A DNA stretch of 64,000 nt, from NCBI RefSeq assembly GCF_032108445.1, contig NZ_CP134876.1, positions 5,084,001 through 5,148,000 of the forward strand. The letters run 5' to 3'. This document shows, piece after piece, positions 32,387 through 40,211 of the stretch (positions are counted from its first letter, which is position 1; each line of letters starts with the position of its first letter). Both the position numbers and the translations under genes were made by a program. The notes under the pieces are model-generated. The model had not been told where the DNA came from and searched no databases. It saw only the letters and a list, made by a program, of their open reading frames with translations. Source of the stretch: Micromonospora halotolerans (GTDB lineage Bacteria; Actinomycetota; Actinomycetes; Mycobacteriales; Micromonosporaceae).

Positions 32387-33604
32387 TCAGCCTCCGATCG
32401 TCTCGGTCTCGGTGCCGCCGGCCCACTGGCTCAGCTTGAACACCACGAACTCCGCGGGCTTGACCACCGCGATGCCGATGTGGGCCACCACCATCCCGGC
32501 GTCGCGCACGTCGGCCGGGTTGGTCTCCTCGTCGCACTTGACGAAGAACGCCTCCTCGGGCGTGCGGCCGAGCAGCGCGCCGTCCCGCCACACCCGGGTG
32601 AGGAACGCGCCGATGTCCCGCCGGATCGAGCGCCACAGGGTGTAGTCGTTCGGCTCGAACACCATCCACCGGGTGCCGCCCGCGATGGCCAGCTCGATGG
32701 CGATGGAGAGCCGCCGCACGTTCAGGTAGCGCCACTCGCTGGCCTCGGCGGCGAGCGTCCGGGCGCCCCAGAGCCGGATGCCCTCGCCGGAGAAGAAGCG
32801 GATCACGTTGACGCCCTTGGGGTTGAGCACGTCGTGCTCCGGGCGGGTGACCCGGTACGCCAGGTCCACCGCGCCGCGTACCGGCTCGTTGGCCGGCGCC
32901 TTGTGCACGCCGCGCAGCGCGTCGGTGCGGGCCCAGATGCCGGCCACGTGCCCGCTCGGCGGGGTGAGGACCAGGTCGCCGCTGAGCGGGTCGCGGACCC
33001 GGATCCAGGGGAAGTAGTACGTGGCGAAGTCCGACTGCCGGGGCCGGTCGCCGCCGGGCGGGTCGTCGTCGGGCTTCGGCGTACCCTCGGCGGGCTTGCC
33101 GGACGACGGCTTGCCGGGCGTGGCGACCCGGGTGAGCCGGGAGATGTCGGCCACCTCGGGCGGCGGGTCGCAGATCGCGACCATGGTGCGCAGCCGCTCG
33201 GCCATGCTGATGAGCGCCTCGTGTGAGACCGGGTCGTGGTACCCGGGCGCGGCCAGGATGGAGATCTCGTCGATGGCCTCCAGCAGTTGCAGGCCGCTGC
33301 GCCGCCCGCCGGTGCCGGTGAGTTGGCCACCCTCGCCGACGTTCACCACCCAGCAGCGGGTGCCGCCGTTGTCGAGGAAGCCGAAGACCGCGCGGGCCAG
33401 GGGCGTGCTCTCCAGGTGCTCGCCGTCGGCGTAGAGCCGGAGGAACTCCGACCAGCTGTTCACGGCGAGCGCCTCGTCGACGTGGGCGGCGCGGTTCGGC
33501 GCGAGCCCGACGAAGGCGGCGGTGCTCGTGCCGACCGGGCCGATCGGGCGGGCCCCGCTCGGCACCTCCTCGACATAGATGCCGGGGGAGAAGTAGGTGG
33601 GCAT
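32387..33604 (-). CDS. Contractile sheath protein
   Basis: A 405-residue tail sheath protein. The hallmark N-terminus YFSPGIYVEEVPSGARPIGPVGTSTAAFVG is followed by a mid-domain and the conserved C-terminal region (NVIRFFSGEGIRLWGARTLA, YLNVRRLSIAIELAI, ETNPADVRDAGMVVAHIGIAVVKPAEFVVFKLSQ). A Gly/Pro/Lys-rich loop near residues 165-190 is a probable surface insertion. Sheath contraction drives the inner tube outward. Only one sheath gene is present. It starts at ATG 33604 behind AAGGAGGA, the strongest ribosome-binding site in the cluster, as expected for an abundant subunit. Confidence 0.93.
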   Translation of the reverse strand: MPTYFSPGIYVEEVPSGARPIGPVGTSTAAFVGLAPNRAAHVDEALAVNSWSEFLRLYADGEHLESTPLARAVFGFLDNGGTRCWVVNVGEGGQLTGTGGRRSGLQLLEAIDEISILAAPGYHDPVSHEALISMAERLRTMVAICDPPPEVADISRLTRVATPGKPSSGKPAEGTPKPDDDPPGGDRPRQSDFATYYFPWIRVRDPLSGDLVLTPPSGHVAGIWARTDALRGVHKAPANEPVRGAVDLAYRVTRPEHDVLNPKGVNVIRFFSGEGIRLWGARTLAAEASEWRYLNVRRLSIAIELAIAGGTRWMVFEPNDYTLWRSIRRDIGAFLTRVWRDGALLGRTPEEAFFVKCDEETNPADVRDAGMVVAHIGIAVVKPAEFVVFKLSQWAGGTETETIGG

Positions 33605-33621
33605 CGGTCCTCCTTGAGGAG

Positions 33622-34302
33622 TCAGTCGGGGGCGCAGACGACGACGTGGTCTCCGTCGGCGGGGTGCAGCTCGGCGGTGTGGGTGCGGCCCCGGCCGATC
33701 AGCCGGATCCGCACCGGCCGGTCCGGGGCGTCGGGGTCGTGCGGGACGCCGACCAGCCGGAACCGGCCGGCCGCGTCGGTCTCGGTGGCCTGGGCGGTGC
33801 CGACCAGCTCGACCCGCATGGCGGCGAGCGGTTGGCGCTCCGGCCCGACCACCCGGCCGTCGAGGGTGCGCATGTCGAGCTGCCGCAGCCGCAGCGGCTG
33901 CCGCACGGGCGGCGCGGACGGCGCCGGCCGGTCGATCCGCGCCGGCACGTCGAGCAGCAGCGCGGGCCGGGGCGGCACGCCGAGGGCCCGCCAGAGCGCC
34001 GGGTCCCCGGCGGCCAGCACCACCTCGGGCTGGCCGGCCGCGGTGGCGGCGGCCAGCACCCGGTCCAGCGCCGGCAGCGCCGCCGGCCCGCCGCCGCTGA
34101 CCAGCAGCCGGACCACAAAGCGGTACGGCTCGCGCGCCCCGCCGCTGGCCGCGGTCTGCCGGGCCGGCCGCAGCTCCAGCGGCCAGACGGTGAGGCCGCC
34201 GTCGGGGTCGTCGCGGGGCGGGCCGACCGGGACGGGGTCGCCCGCCGCCCCGGTCAGCCAGGCCGCGAGGTCGCCGACGGCCGCCTCGATGGCACCGGTC
34301 AT
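33622..34302 (-). CDS. Putative eCIS cap-like protein with carboxypeptidase-regulatory-like domain
   Basis: A 226-residue protein. The N-terminal ~130 residues (AAVGDLAAWLTG, LTVWPLELRPARQ, YRFVVRLLVSGGG) are vaguely like the DUF4255/cap-type proteins of eCIS. The C-terminal ~90 residues (LDMRTLDGRVVGPERQPLAAMRVELVG, TDAAGRFRLVGVP) form a carboxypeptidase-regulatory/CnaB-like beta-sandwich. It starts at ATG 34302 overlapping the membrane protein stop and is 18 bases upstream of the sheath gene. Position just before the sheath gene fits the cap gene of related clusters, but the homology is weak to the eye. Confidence 0.6.
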   Translation of the reverse strand: MTGAIEAAVGDLAAWLTGAAGDPVPVGPPRDDPDGGLTVWPLELRPARQTAASGGAREPYRFVVRLLVSGGGPAALPALDRVLAAATAAGQPEVVLAAGDPALWRALGVPPRPALLLDVPARIDRPAPSAPPVRQPLRLRQLDMRTLDGRVVGPERQPLAAMRVELVGTAQATETDAAGRFRLVGVPHDPDAPDRPVRIRLIGRGRTHTAELHPADGDHVVVCAPD

Positions 34303-34907
34303 CGCGGCGGCGTCCCCTGGATCCGGTACGCGATGGCCTCGTTCCAGACGTGCGGGTAGACGCCGATCTCGAAGTAGCGGGTGAACCGGTTGATCGGCGC
34401 GTTGCTGTGGTCGTGCCAGAGCAGCCACACCGGGGCGATGGTGAACAGCACGTAGTTGAGCGCGACCAGCGGCAGGTAGAGCGGGCCGAGCAGCCGCGCC
34501 TGGAGGACGTGCACGTCCTCGTGCCGCTGGATGCCGAGGCTGGAGCCGGCGCAGACCGTGCCGATGGTGGTGGCGTAGCGGGGCGAGACCCCCTCGACCA
34601 CGTTGACCCGCCCGCTGCCCTGCGAGACCACCCGGTCGAGCTGGTGCCCGAAGACCAGGTGCAGGGTCAGGTAGAGCGCGCCGGTGACGGTGTTGAGCAG
34701 GCTCCAGGTGTGGTCGACCACGAAGAGGAAGATGCCCTTCGGGTCGGCGCCGTAGGTGCCGGCGGAGGCGACCGCCCAGCCGAACGGCGCGCCGACGAGC
34801 AGCCCGACGACCGCGCCGATCAGCAGACCGACGGTGCCGCCCGCCGCACCGCCGAGCACGACGCCAAGGACGATGTGGACGGCGGCGCTGATGATGCCGA
34901 GGACCAT
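34299..34907 (-). CDS. Membrane protein with Gly-zipper and HEDVH motif, eCIS operon
   Basis: A 202-residue protein with hydrophobic segments near the N-terminus (IISAAVHIVLGVVLGGAAGGTVGLLIGAVVGLLVGAPFG) and in the C-terminal half (PLYLPLVALNYVLFTIAPVWLLW). Between them is SLGIQRHEDVHVLQARLLG, which contains an HExxH sequence as in zincin peptidases, although the remaining zincin geometry is not evident. ATG 34907 is chosen for GAGAGGTGA upstream; the open frame before it is Arg-rich shadow sequence. It could be a membrane partner of the injection particle or a membrane-bound hydrolase. Confidence 0.6.
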   Translation of the reverse strand: MVLGIISAAVHIVLGVVLGGAAGGTVGLLIGAVVGLLVGAPFGWAVASAGTYGADPKGIFLFVVDHTWSLLNTVTGALYLTLHLVFGHQLDRVVSQGSGRVNVVEGVSPRYATTIGTVCAGSSLGIQRHEDVHVLQARLLGPLYLPLVALNYVLFTIAPVWLLWHDHSNAPINRFTRYFEIGVYPHVWNEAIAYRIQGTPPR

Positions 34908-34921
34908 GGGGGTCACCTCTC

Positions 34922-35266
34922 TCAGACCCAGGAGCGGATGTAGCGGGGCTCGCGGCCCTGCGCGAGCTGGGTCGGCGACGCGTTCGTCGCCTGTCGGTTG
35001 CCGGGCGGCAGCTGGTTGATGCCGAGGGCGGCGGAGAAGATGACCAGCGCGTTGAAGAACGCAATGATCCACTTTTCGGATCCCGCGTCGTCGGCGAAGG
35101 CGGCGGTCAGGTACGACAGGACGAGCGCGAAGCCCAGGGCGATCCACTTGCGCGCCTTGTCGCCGCTCGGCCCGATGAGGCCGCCGATGACGTTGGTGGC
35201 GAGCAGGGTGGCGGCGCTGGCGCCGGTGAGGCTGCCCAGGGCGGCCCAGGTGAAGAGATCGTTCAC
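34922..35266 (-). CDS. Small membrane protein, holin-like in size
   Basis: A 114-residue protein starting at GTG 35266 behind GAGGGGGAT. Three hydrophobic stretches are visible: FTWAALGSLTGASAATLLATNVIGGLIG, WIALGFALVLSYLTAAF, and WIIAFFNALVIFSAALGIN. A polar C-terminal tail of ~25 residues follows. Size and topology resemble holins or small phage membrane proteins, but no family is recognised. It is the first gene of the injection operon, 14 bases before the HEDVH membrane protein gene. Confidence 0.6.
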   Translation of the reverse strand: MNDLFTWAALGSLTGASAATLLATNVIGGLIGPSGDKARKWIALGFALVLSYLTAAFADDAGSEKWIIAFFNALVIFSAALGINQLPPGNRQATNASPTQLAQGREPRYIRSWV

Positions 35267-35376
35267 GGCGATCCCCCTCTTCGGTTGGTGCGGTGGCGCG
35301 GTCGGGGTGGGTGGTGCGGCGGCCCCGGCTGGTGCGGCTCCGGGTGCCGCCCGGGTGGTGACTGCGCCGCGCCCGC
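35267..35376. other. Intergenic stretch upstream of the eCIS operon
   Basis: This 110-base G/T-rich (plus strand) spacer separates the LppM-like stop from the first eCIS gene. It must hold any dedicated eCIS promoter, but I see no clear -35/-10 pair or dyad. Confidence 0.3.
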
Positions 35377-36150
35377 TCAGGCGGGCCGGCCGGCCGGGGG
35401 AGTGGGCGCGGGGGTGGGTGTGGCCGGGGCGGCGGCGACCGGGCCGCGCGGGCGGCGGAGCAGGAGGACGACGACCACGGCGACCAGCAGCAGCACGACG
35501 ACCCCGCCGACGACCAGCAGCCAGGGGAACGCGCCGCCGCCGGCAGGTTCCGCGCCGGTGACCGAGGGGCGTGGCGGCGCCTCCGCCTCGGCGACCAGTT
35601 CGGCGGGCTTGGCCTGGTTGGTGGTGAGCTTCCAGCTGACCGAGCGGCCGATGATCGTGCCGTTCGCGCTGAGCACCCGACCGGGGAAGGTCACCGATAT
35701 CTCGATCGACATCAACGTGATGTACGCCCGGACCGTTTCCAGATTTTGTTCGGGTACTTTTCCGGCGTAACTCTCCGGGTTCAGCGGAAATGAGAAGCGA
35801 TAGCGGTCGCCGATGCGGATCAATTTCACGCTGTCGCTGGTGAACTGTGACAATGGCTTCTTGCGATACGTGACCTGCACGCCGTAGAACTTGGCGCCCT
35901 CGTAGCGGCTCTCGTTGCCGGCGGGAAGAGTGGGCAGCTGACGCCGCATGTCGACGAAGGCGGTATGGACGTCCGGGTTCTGCCCTTCGAGCAGGGCCCT
36001 GTCGGCGGTGACCAGGAGTTGGCCGGTGACGGTGTCGTCGGGGTTCACGGTCAGCCCCAGATTGAGCTGCATGCAGCCGCTCAGTGCCGCCACGAGGGCG
36101 AGACACACCGCGAGGCGGAACGCCCTGCTGCGGCCGAGTCTCGTATTCAT
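35377..36150 (-). CDS. LppM-like lipoprotein
   Basis: A 257-residue secreted lipoprotein. The signal peptide ends in the lipobox AALSGC with Cys26. The LppM-type domain follows (MQLNLGLTVNPDDTVTGQLLVTADRALL, FSFPLNPESYAGKVPEQN, ISVTFPGRVLSANGTIIGRSVSWKL). A C-terminal membrane segment ([24 protein letters not shown]) and a Pro/Ala tail end the protein. It resembles mycobacterial LppM, linked to envelope glycolipid balance. ATG 36150 is chosen just before the signal peptide. Codon use in the first two thirds is less GC-biased than its neighbours. A CRP-like site lies 13 bases upstream. Confidence 0.78.
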   Translation of the reverse strand: MNTRLGRSRAFRLAVCLALVAALSGCMQLNLGLTVNPDDTVTGQLLVTADRALLEGQNPDVHTAFVDMRRQLPTLPAGNESRYEGAKFYGVQVTYRKKPLSQFTSDSVKLIRIGDRYRFSFPLNPESYAGKVPEQNLETVRAYITLMSIEISVTFPGRVLSANGTIIGRSVSWKLTTNQAKPAELVAEAEAPPRPSVTGAEPAGGGAFPWLLVVGGVVVLLLVAVVVVLLLRRPRGPVAAAPATPTPAPTPPAGRPA

Positions 36151-36162
36151 GGGCACAGTGTG

Positions 36163-36178
36163 TGTGATCGCCGTCACG
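36163..36178. promoter_or_regulatory. Candidate CRP/cAMP-type binding site
   Basis: TGTGATCGCCGTCACG matches the TGTGA-N6-TCACA consensus except at the last base. It lies immediately upstream of the LppM-like start, where binding would more likely repress than activate. Confidence 0.35.
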
Positions 36179-36302
36179 TCTCGCAGTCAGCGATCAGTCA
36201 CAGGCTTGTCGCCGATCTTACCGGCCCGCTCTCCCATTCGGCCGACCCGGAAAAGCGCGCCCGATCGATATTCTGGAGGATTGTGCGCGGCACAATTTCC
36301 GC

Positions 36303-37457
36303 TCAGCCCGGCGGCCGCCAGTCGGCGTACCGGGCGGCGGCGCGCAGGGCCGCCCTCGCCGGGGTCAGCCGGAGCACGCCGTCGCGCAGGGCGACCGCCG
36401 CGGGGTGGCGCAGCTGCTGGCCGTACCGCGCGGCGCGGGCGGAGGCCCGGGCGATCGCCTGGCTGCGGGGCCGCCGCTGCCGGTCGTACGCGGCCAGCGC
36501 CCCGGCCAGCTCGTCCGTTCCGCCGGCGCAGGCCGCGCCGAGCACCACGGCGTCCTCGATCGCCTGCCCCGCGCCCTGCCCCAGGTGCGGCGTCATGGCG
36601 TGCGCCGCGTCGCCGAGCAGGGCCACCCGGCCCCGGACGTACGACGGCAGCGGGGTCGCCAGGTGGAACAGGTCGGTCCGGAGCACCGCCCCGGGCGGCG
36701 TGGCCGCCAGCAGCGCCGGTATCGGCTCGTGCCAGCCGCCGAAGCGGTCCCGGACGGCCGCCAGCTCGTCCGGCTCGCGACCGCCCGGCGGGGCCGTCTC
36801 CGCCGCGTACCAGTAGAGCCCTCCATCGCCGAGCGGGACGGTGCCGAACTCCCGGCCCGGCCCCCAGGTGACGGCCGTCGCCACCGGCGCGGTCCAGCGG
36901 ATCGCCGCCCGCCAGGCCGTCGAGCCGGAGTACGCCGGGGCCGGCAGGTCGGGCCAGAGCCGCCGGCGCAGCACGCTGTGCAGCCCGTCGGCCCCGACCA
37001 CGAGGTCCGCCGGCAGCGTGGTCGGCGTGCCGTTCCGCTGGTACGTCACGGCGGGCAGGTCGGCGTCGACGTCGACCACGTCGGCGCCGGTGACCAGTGT
37101 CGAGGCCGGCAGGGCGTCGCGGAGCAGCCGGTGCAGCGCGGTCCGGTGGATCCCGAGCGCCGCGGTGCCGAGGGTCCGTTCCAGCGCGGCCCCGTCGATC
37201 CGGGACAGCCAGTGGCCGGCGCTGGTCCGCAGCCCGCCCGGCGAGTCCGGTACGCCCTGCCGGCGGATCGTGTCGCCCACGCCGAGCGCGTCCAGACCGC
37301 GCAGCGCGTTGGCCATGAGGGTCAAGCCGGTGCCCAGTTCGCGTGGCGCGGCGGCGCGTTCCAGCACCGTCACCCGCCAGTGCCGGCGGTGCAGGGCCAG
37401 CGCCGCGGCGAGCCCGCCGATGCCGGCGCCGACCACGATCGCGTGCGGCTCGCCCAT
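36303..37457 (-). CDS. FAD-dependent monooxygenase
   Basis: A 384-residue class A flavoprotein hydroxylase. The Rossmann motif VVGAGIGGLAAALAL is at the N-terminus, the DG motif is in LVVGADGLHSVLRRRL, and the FAD-ribityl motif is LLGDAAHAMTPHLGQGAGQAIEDAV. No membrane anchor is seen. Related enzymes hydroxylate aromatic or polyketide-like substrates; none is indicated here. The gene is divergent from a TetR regulator, and the 71-base gap between them holds two operators. It is therefore probably induced by a ligand of that regulator, for example in detoxification or aromatic degradation. Confidence 0.88.
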   Translation of the reverse strand: MGEPHAIVVGAGIGGLAAALALHRRHWRVTVLERAAAPRELGTGLTLMANALRGLDALGVGDTIRRQGVPDSPGGLRTSAGHWLSRIDGAALERTLGTAALGIHRTALHRLLRDALPASTLVTGADVVDVDADLPAVTYQRNGTPTTLPADLVVGADGLHSVLRRRLWPDLPAPAYSGSTAWRAAIRWTAPVATAVTWGPGREFGTVPLGDGGLYWYAAETAPPGGREPDELAAVRDRFGGWHEPIPALLAATPPGAVLRTDLFHLATPLPSYVRGRVALLGDAAHAMTPHLGQGAGQAIEDAVVLGAACAGGTDELAGALAAYDRQRRPRSQAIARASARAARYGQQLRHPAAVALRDGVLRLTPARAALRAAARYADWRPPG

Positions 37458-37470
37458 GGCCGACCACCCC

Positions 37471-37486
37471 TTCTACGCCTGTAGAA
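37471..37486. promoter_or_regulatory. TetR operator copy 1
   Basis: TTCTACGCCTGTAGAA is a perfect inverted repeat (TTCTAC / GTAGAA with a 4-base spacer) between the divergent monooxygenase and TetR genes. Confidence 0.7.
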
Positions 37487-37491
37487 CGCCA

Positions 37492-37507
37492 TACTACATC
37501 CGTAGAA
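37492..37507. promoter_or_regulatory. TetR operator copy 2
   Basis: TACTACATCCGTAGAA repeats the same dyad with one imperfect outer position. Its centre is 21 bp from copy 1, two helical turns, so two dimers could bind on one face. Confidence 0.65.
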
Positions 37508-37528
37508 CGTCGGTGAGGAGGGGCGACA

Positions 37529-38152
37529 GTGAGTGGACGGGCGGCCCGGGTGGCGCGGCTGGCCGACGCGGCGGTGGAACTGCTGGCCGAGGGCGGCATG
37601 CGGGGCCTGACCCACCGCGCCGTCGACGCGCGCGCCGGGATGCCGCCGGGCACCACCTCGGCGTACCTGCGGACCCGCCAGGCGCTGATCGAGGCCGTGG
37701 TCCAGCGCCTCGCCGACCTCGACCGCGCCGACCTGGCGGCCCACGAGCTGCCCACCGCGCCACCCCACGCCGCCGCGGCGCTCGGGCCGGACGGGCTCGA
37801 CCAGCTCGCCGCCGGGGTGGCCGACGTGCTCGACCGCTGGCTGACCACCGGCCGCAGTCGCGCCCTCGCGCGGTACGCCTGCCTGCTGGAGGCGGTGCAC
37901 CGGCCCGAGCTGCGCCGGATCCTGGACCACGGCACCGTGCTCCGCGTCCAGGCCCGGGACCTGCTGGCCCGGGCCGGCGCGCCGGATCCGCGCCGGCAGG
38001 GCGACCAGCTCGTCGCGTTCATCGACGGGCTGCTCTTCGACCGCCTGGTCGGCGCCGGGGCGCTCAGCGCGCCGCCGCCCGGCACCCCGGCCAGTCGGGA
38101 GGACCTCCGGGCCGGGGTGCGTACCCTGCTGCGGGCGTTCACCGGAGCCTGA
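37529..38152 (+). CDS. TetR family transcriptional regulator
   Basis: A 207-residue regulator starting at GTG 37529 behind GAGGAGGGG. The N-terminal helix-turn-helix region reads VARLADAAVELLAEGGMRGLTHRAVDARAGMPPGTTSAYLRTRQALIEAV. The C-terminal domain is helical and ligand-binding (LTTGRSRALARYACLLEAV, LVAFIDGLLFDRLVG). It is divergent from the flavin monooxygenase. The paired operators between the genes suggest that it represses both itself and the monooxygenase. Effector unknown. Confidence 0.88.
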   Translation: MSGRAARVARLADAAVELLAEGGMRGLTHRAVDARAGMPPGTTSAYLRTRQALIEAVVQRLADLDRADLAAHELPTAPPHAAAALGPDGLDQLAAGVADVLDRWLTTGRSRALARYACLLEAVHRPELRRILDHGTVLRVQARDLLARAGAPDPRRQGDQLVAFIDGLLFDRLVGAGALSAPPPGTPASREDLRAGVRTLLRAFTGA

Positions 38153-38262
38153 CCCGACGCCCGGCCGTGACCGCCGCCACCGGTCCGGGGTGGCGCCCAC
38201 CGCTGCCGACCGGCGCGACCAGGCCGCAGGATGGGTGGGCGGGCGCGACAGGAAGGCAGGCC

Positions 38263-39441
38263 ATGGCGGGGTGGAGCGCGGTCCGGCTACGACGGCGCGG
38301 CGGGTCGGACGCTCCGCCGCGACCGGGAGCAGCCGTCCGGGAGGCGGCCGGGCGGCTGCGGCGGGGCTGGCTGCCGGTGGTCGAGGCCACCCTGGCGGCC
38401 ACCGTGGCGTGGATCCTCGCCACCCGGTTGGTCGGCCACACGCAGCCGTTCTTCGCCCCGGCCGCCGCGCTGATCGTGCTCGGCCAGGCGCGCGGCCAGC
38501 GGATGCGCCGGGCCGTCGAGGTGGTGCTCGGCGTCGCGGCCGGCGTGCTCGTCGCCGACCTGGTGGTGCAGGCGCTCGGCCCCCGGAGCACCTGGACGGT
38601 GCTCACCGTCATCCTGCTCACCGTGGCCCTGGCGGTGGCCGTCGGCGCCAGCTCGGTCACCGTGGTGCAGGCGGCCGTCTCCGCGCTCTACCTGGTGGTG
38701 GTCTCCCCGCCGACCGAGTCGCTGGTGCCGTTCCGGTTCGTCGACGCGCTGATCGGCGGCGCGGTGGCCGTGGTGGCCAGCCAGCTCGTCGACGCCCGCC
38801 GGCCGCTCGCCCCACTGGTCAGCGAGTTCCGGCACACCTTCGCCGAGCTGGCCGGGGTGCTCGACGAGATCGCCGACGCGCTCGACCGGGGCGACGACGC
38901 GGCGGCGCTGGCCGCGCTGGAGCGGGCCCGGCACGCCGACGCGGGGGTGGAGCGGCTGCGCGGCGCCGTGCTGGCCGCCGGCGAGGCGCTGCGGCTCAAC
39001 GTGCGCCGCCGCCGGCACCTGGGCCGGCTGCGCTCGGTGGAGGGCTCCATCCGGCAGATCGACTACGCGGTCCGCAACATCCGGGTACTCGCCCGCGCCG
39101 CGGTCACCCTGACCCGGGGACCGGCACCGGTCCCGGCCGAGCTGGGCGGCGCCGTGCGGACCCTCGCCGAGGCGGTGCGCTCGGCCGGTGACGCGCTCGC
39201 CGCCGACCTGACCGGGCAGGACGGCGTCGCCGACGCCCACGCCGAGCGGGTCGAGGTCGCCGCGCTGGAGGCCGTCCGGGCCGCCGGTCGGCTCTTCACC
39301 CCCGGCGAGACGCTGCCGCTCGCCATGATCATCGGGCAGGTCCGGGCCACCGCGATCGACCTGCTGCGCGGCGTGGGTGGCGACGACGACGCCACCGTGC
39401 TCGCCCGGGTCGACGCGGCGGTCACCGGGCCGGGGCACTGA
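38263..39441 (+). CDS. FUSC family (aromatic acid exporter-like) membrane protein
   Basis: A 392-residue protein. The N-terminal half has about five to six membrane segments (VVEATLAATVAWILATRLVG, FFAPAAALIVLGQARGQRMRRAVEVVLGVAAGVLVADLV, TWTVLTVILLTVALAVAVGAS). The C-terminal half is a soluble helical domain (LAGVLDEIADALDRGDDAAALAALERAR onward). This matches FUSC/ArAE-like proteins thought to export aromatic acids or act in the envelope. ATG 38263 has GGAAGG upstream; the long open frame before it is a shadow. It ends six bases from the convergent hydrolase gene. Confidence 0.8.
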   Translation: MAGWSAVRLRRRGGSDAPPRPGAAVREAAGRLRRGWLPVVEATLAATVAWILATRLVGHTQPFFAPAAALIVLGQARGQRMRRAVEVVLGVAAGVLVADLVVQALGPRSTWTVLTVILLTVALAVAVGASSVTVVQAAVSALYLVVVSPPTESLVPFRFVDALIGGAVAVVASQLVDARRPLAPLVSEFRHTFAELAGVLDEIADALDRGDDAAALAALERARHADAGVERLRGAVLAAGEALRLNVRRRRHLGRLRSVEGSIRQIDYAVRNIRVLARAAVTLTRGPAPVPAELGGAVRTLAEAVRSAGDALAADLTGQDGVADAHAERVEVAALEAVRAAGRLFTPGETLPLAMIIGQVRATAIDLLRGVGGDDDATVLARVDAAVTGPGH

Positions 39442-39447
39442 CCCGGC

Positions 39448-40143
39448 TCACCCCACCAGCCAGTCCACCGCCCGCCGCCGGATCTCCGCCGGCACCTCGT
39501 GCCCGCCGGCGAACTCGGCGTACTCGGCCGGGTAGCCGAGCCCGTGCAGGCGGGGCACCAGCCGCCGGCTGCACACGTCGACCGGCAGGACCCGGTCGTC
39601 GGTGCCGTGCGAGACGAACAACCGGGGCCGGCCGTGCGTGACCAGCGGCGCGGCGAAGCCGGGGGAGAAGGCCAGCACGGCGTCGACCAGGTCGCCGTTG
39701 GTCAGGCCCAGGGAGAGGGCGTACGAGGCGCCGTCGGAGAAGCCGCCCACGGTGACCCCGGCCACCGGGTACGCGCGGAACGTCGCGGCCAGCAGCGCGT
39801 CGATCCGGGCCACGTCCGGGCCGTACCCGGCGGCGATCAGGTCCCAGGTGCTGGCGAGCGCCTGCGGGGCGAGCAGCAGCAGCCGGTGCGCGTCGGCCAG
39901 CGGCAGCAGCAGGTCGAGGCCCTGCCGGGCCGAGCCGCCCGCGCCGTGCAGCAGCAGCACCAGCCGGTACGGTCCCTCCCCGCCGGTCGGCACGTGGCGC
40001 AGCGCGGGCGGCCCGCCGGCCGGGTCGGTGACCTCGGCCGGACCCGTCGGGCCGGGCGCGGTCACGGTGGTGGGGCGGGCGGTCAGCCGGCCGTGCCGGT
40101 ATCCCTCCTCGGGCTGCCGGTGCGGCGGTGCTGGTTCGGTCAC
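39448..40143 (-). CDS. Alpha/beta hydrolase, dienelactone/phospholipase-carboxylesterase type
   Basis: A 231-residue serine hydrolase. The oxyanion motif is LLLHGAGGSARQGLD, the nucleophile S136 lies in GFSDGASYAL, the acid is in SHGTDDRVLPVD, and the catalytic His is in FAGGHEVP near the C-terminus. There is no signal peptide, but the first ~45 residues are Pro/Gly-rich and disordered. Substrate probably a small ester, unknown. The gene is convergent with the FUSC-like gene and ~60 bases from the LacI gene stop. Confidence 0.82.
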   Translation of the reverse strand: MTEPAPPHRQPEEGYRHGRLTARPTTVTAPGPTGPAEVTDPAGGPPALRHVPTGGEGPYRLVLLLHGAGGSARQGLDLLLPLADAHRLLLLAPQALASTWDLIAAGYGPDVARIDALLAATFRAYPVAGVTVGGFSDGASYALSLGLTNGDLVDAVLAFSPGFAAPLVTHGRPRLFVSHGTDDRVLPVDVCSRRLVPRLHGLGYPAEYAEFAGGHEVPAEIRRRAVDWLVG

Positions 40144-40211
40144 CTCGGCCCCCTGTCGTCGGTCGGGTCGGGCGGCGGATACCCGCCTGCCGGCCGCTCA
40201 ACCACCGGCGC

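Noticed and set aside
36841..38262. Plus-strand frame preceding the FUSC-like gene
   Set aside because: It runs antisense to the monooxygenase and through TetR. The translation is low complexity until ATG 38263.
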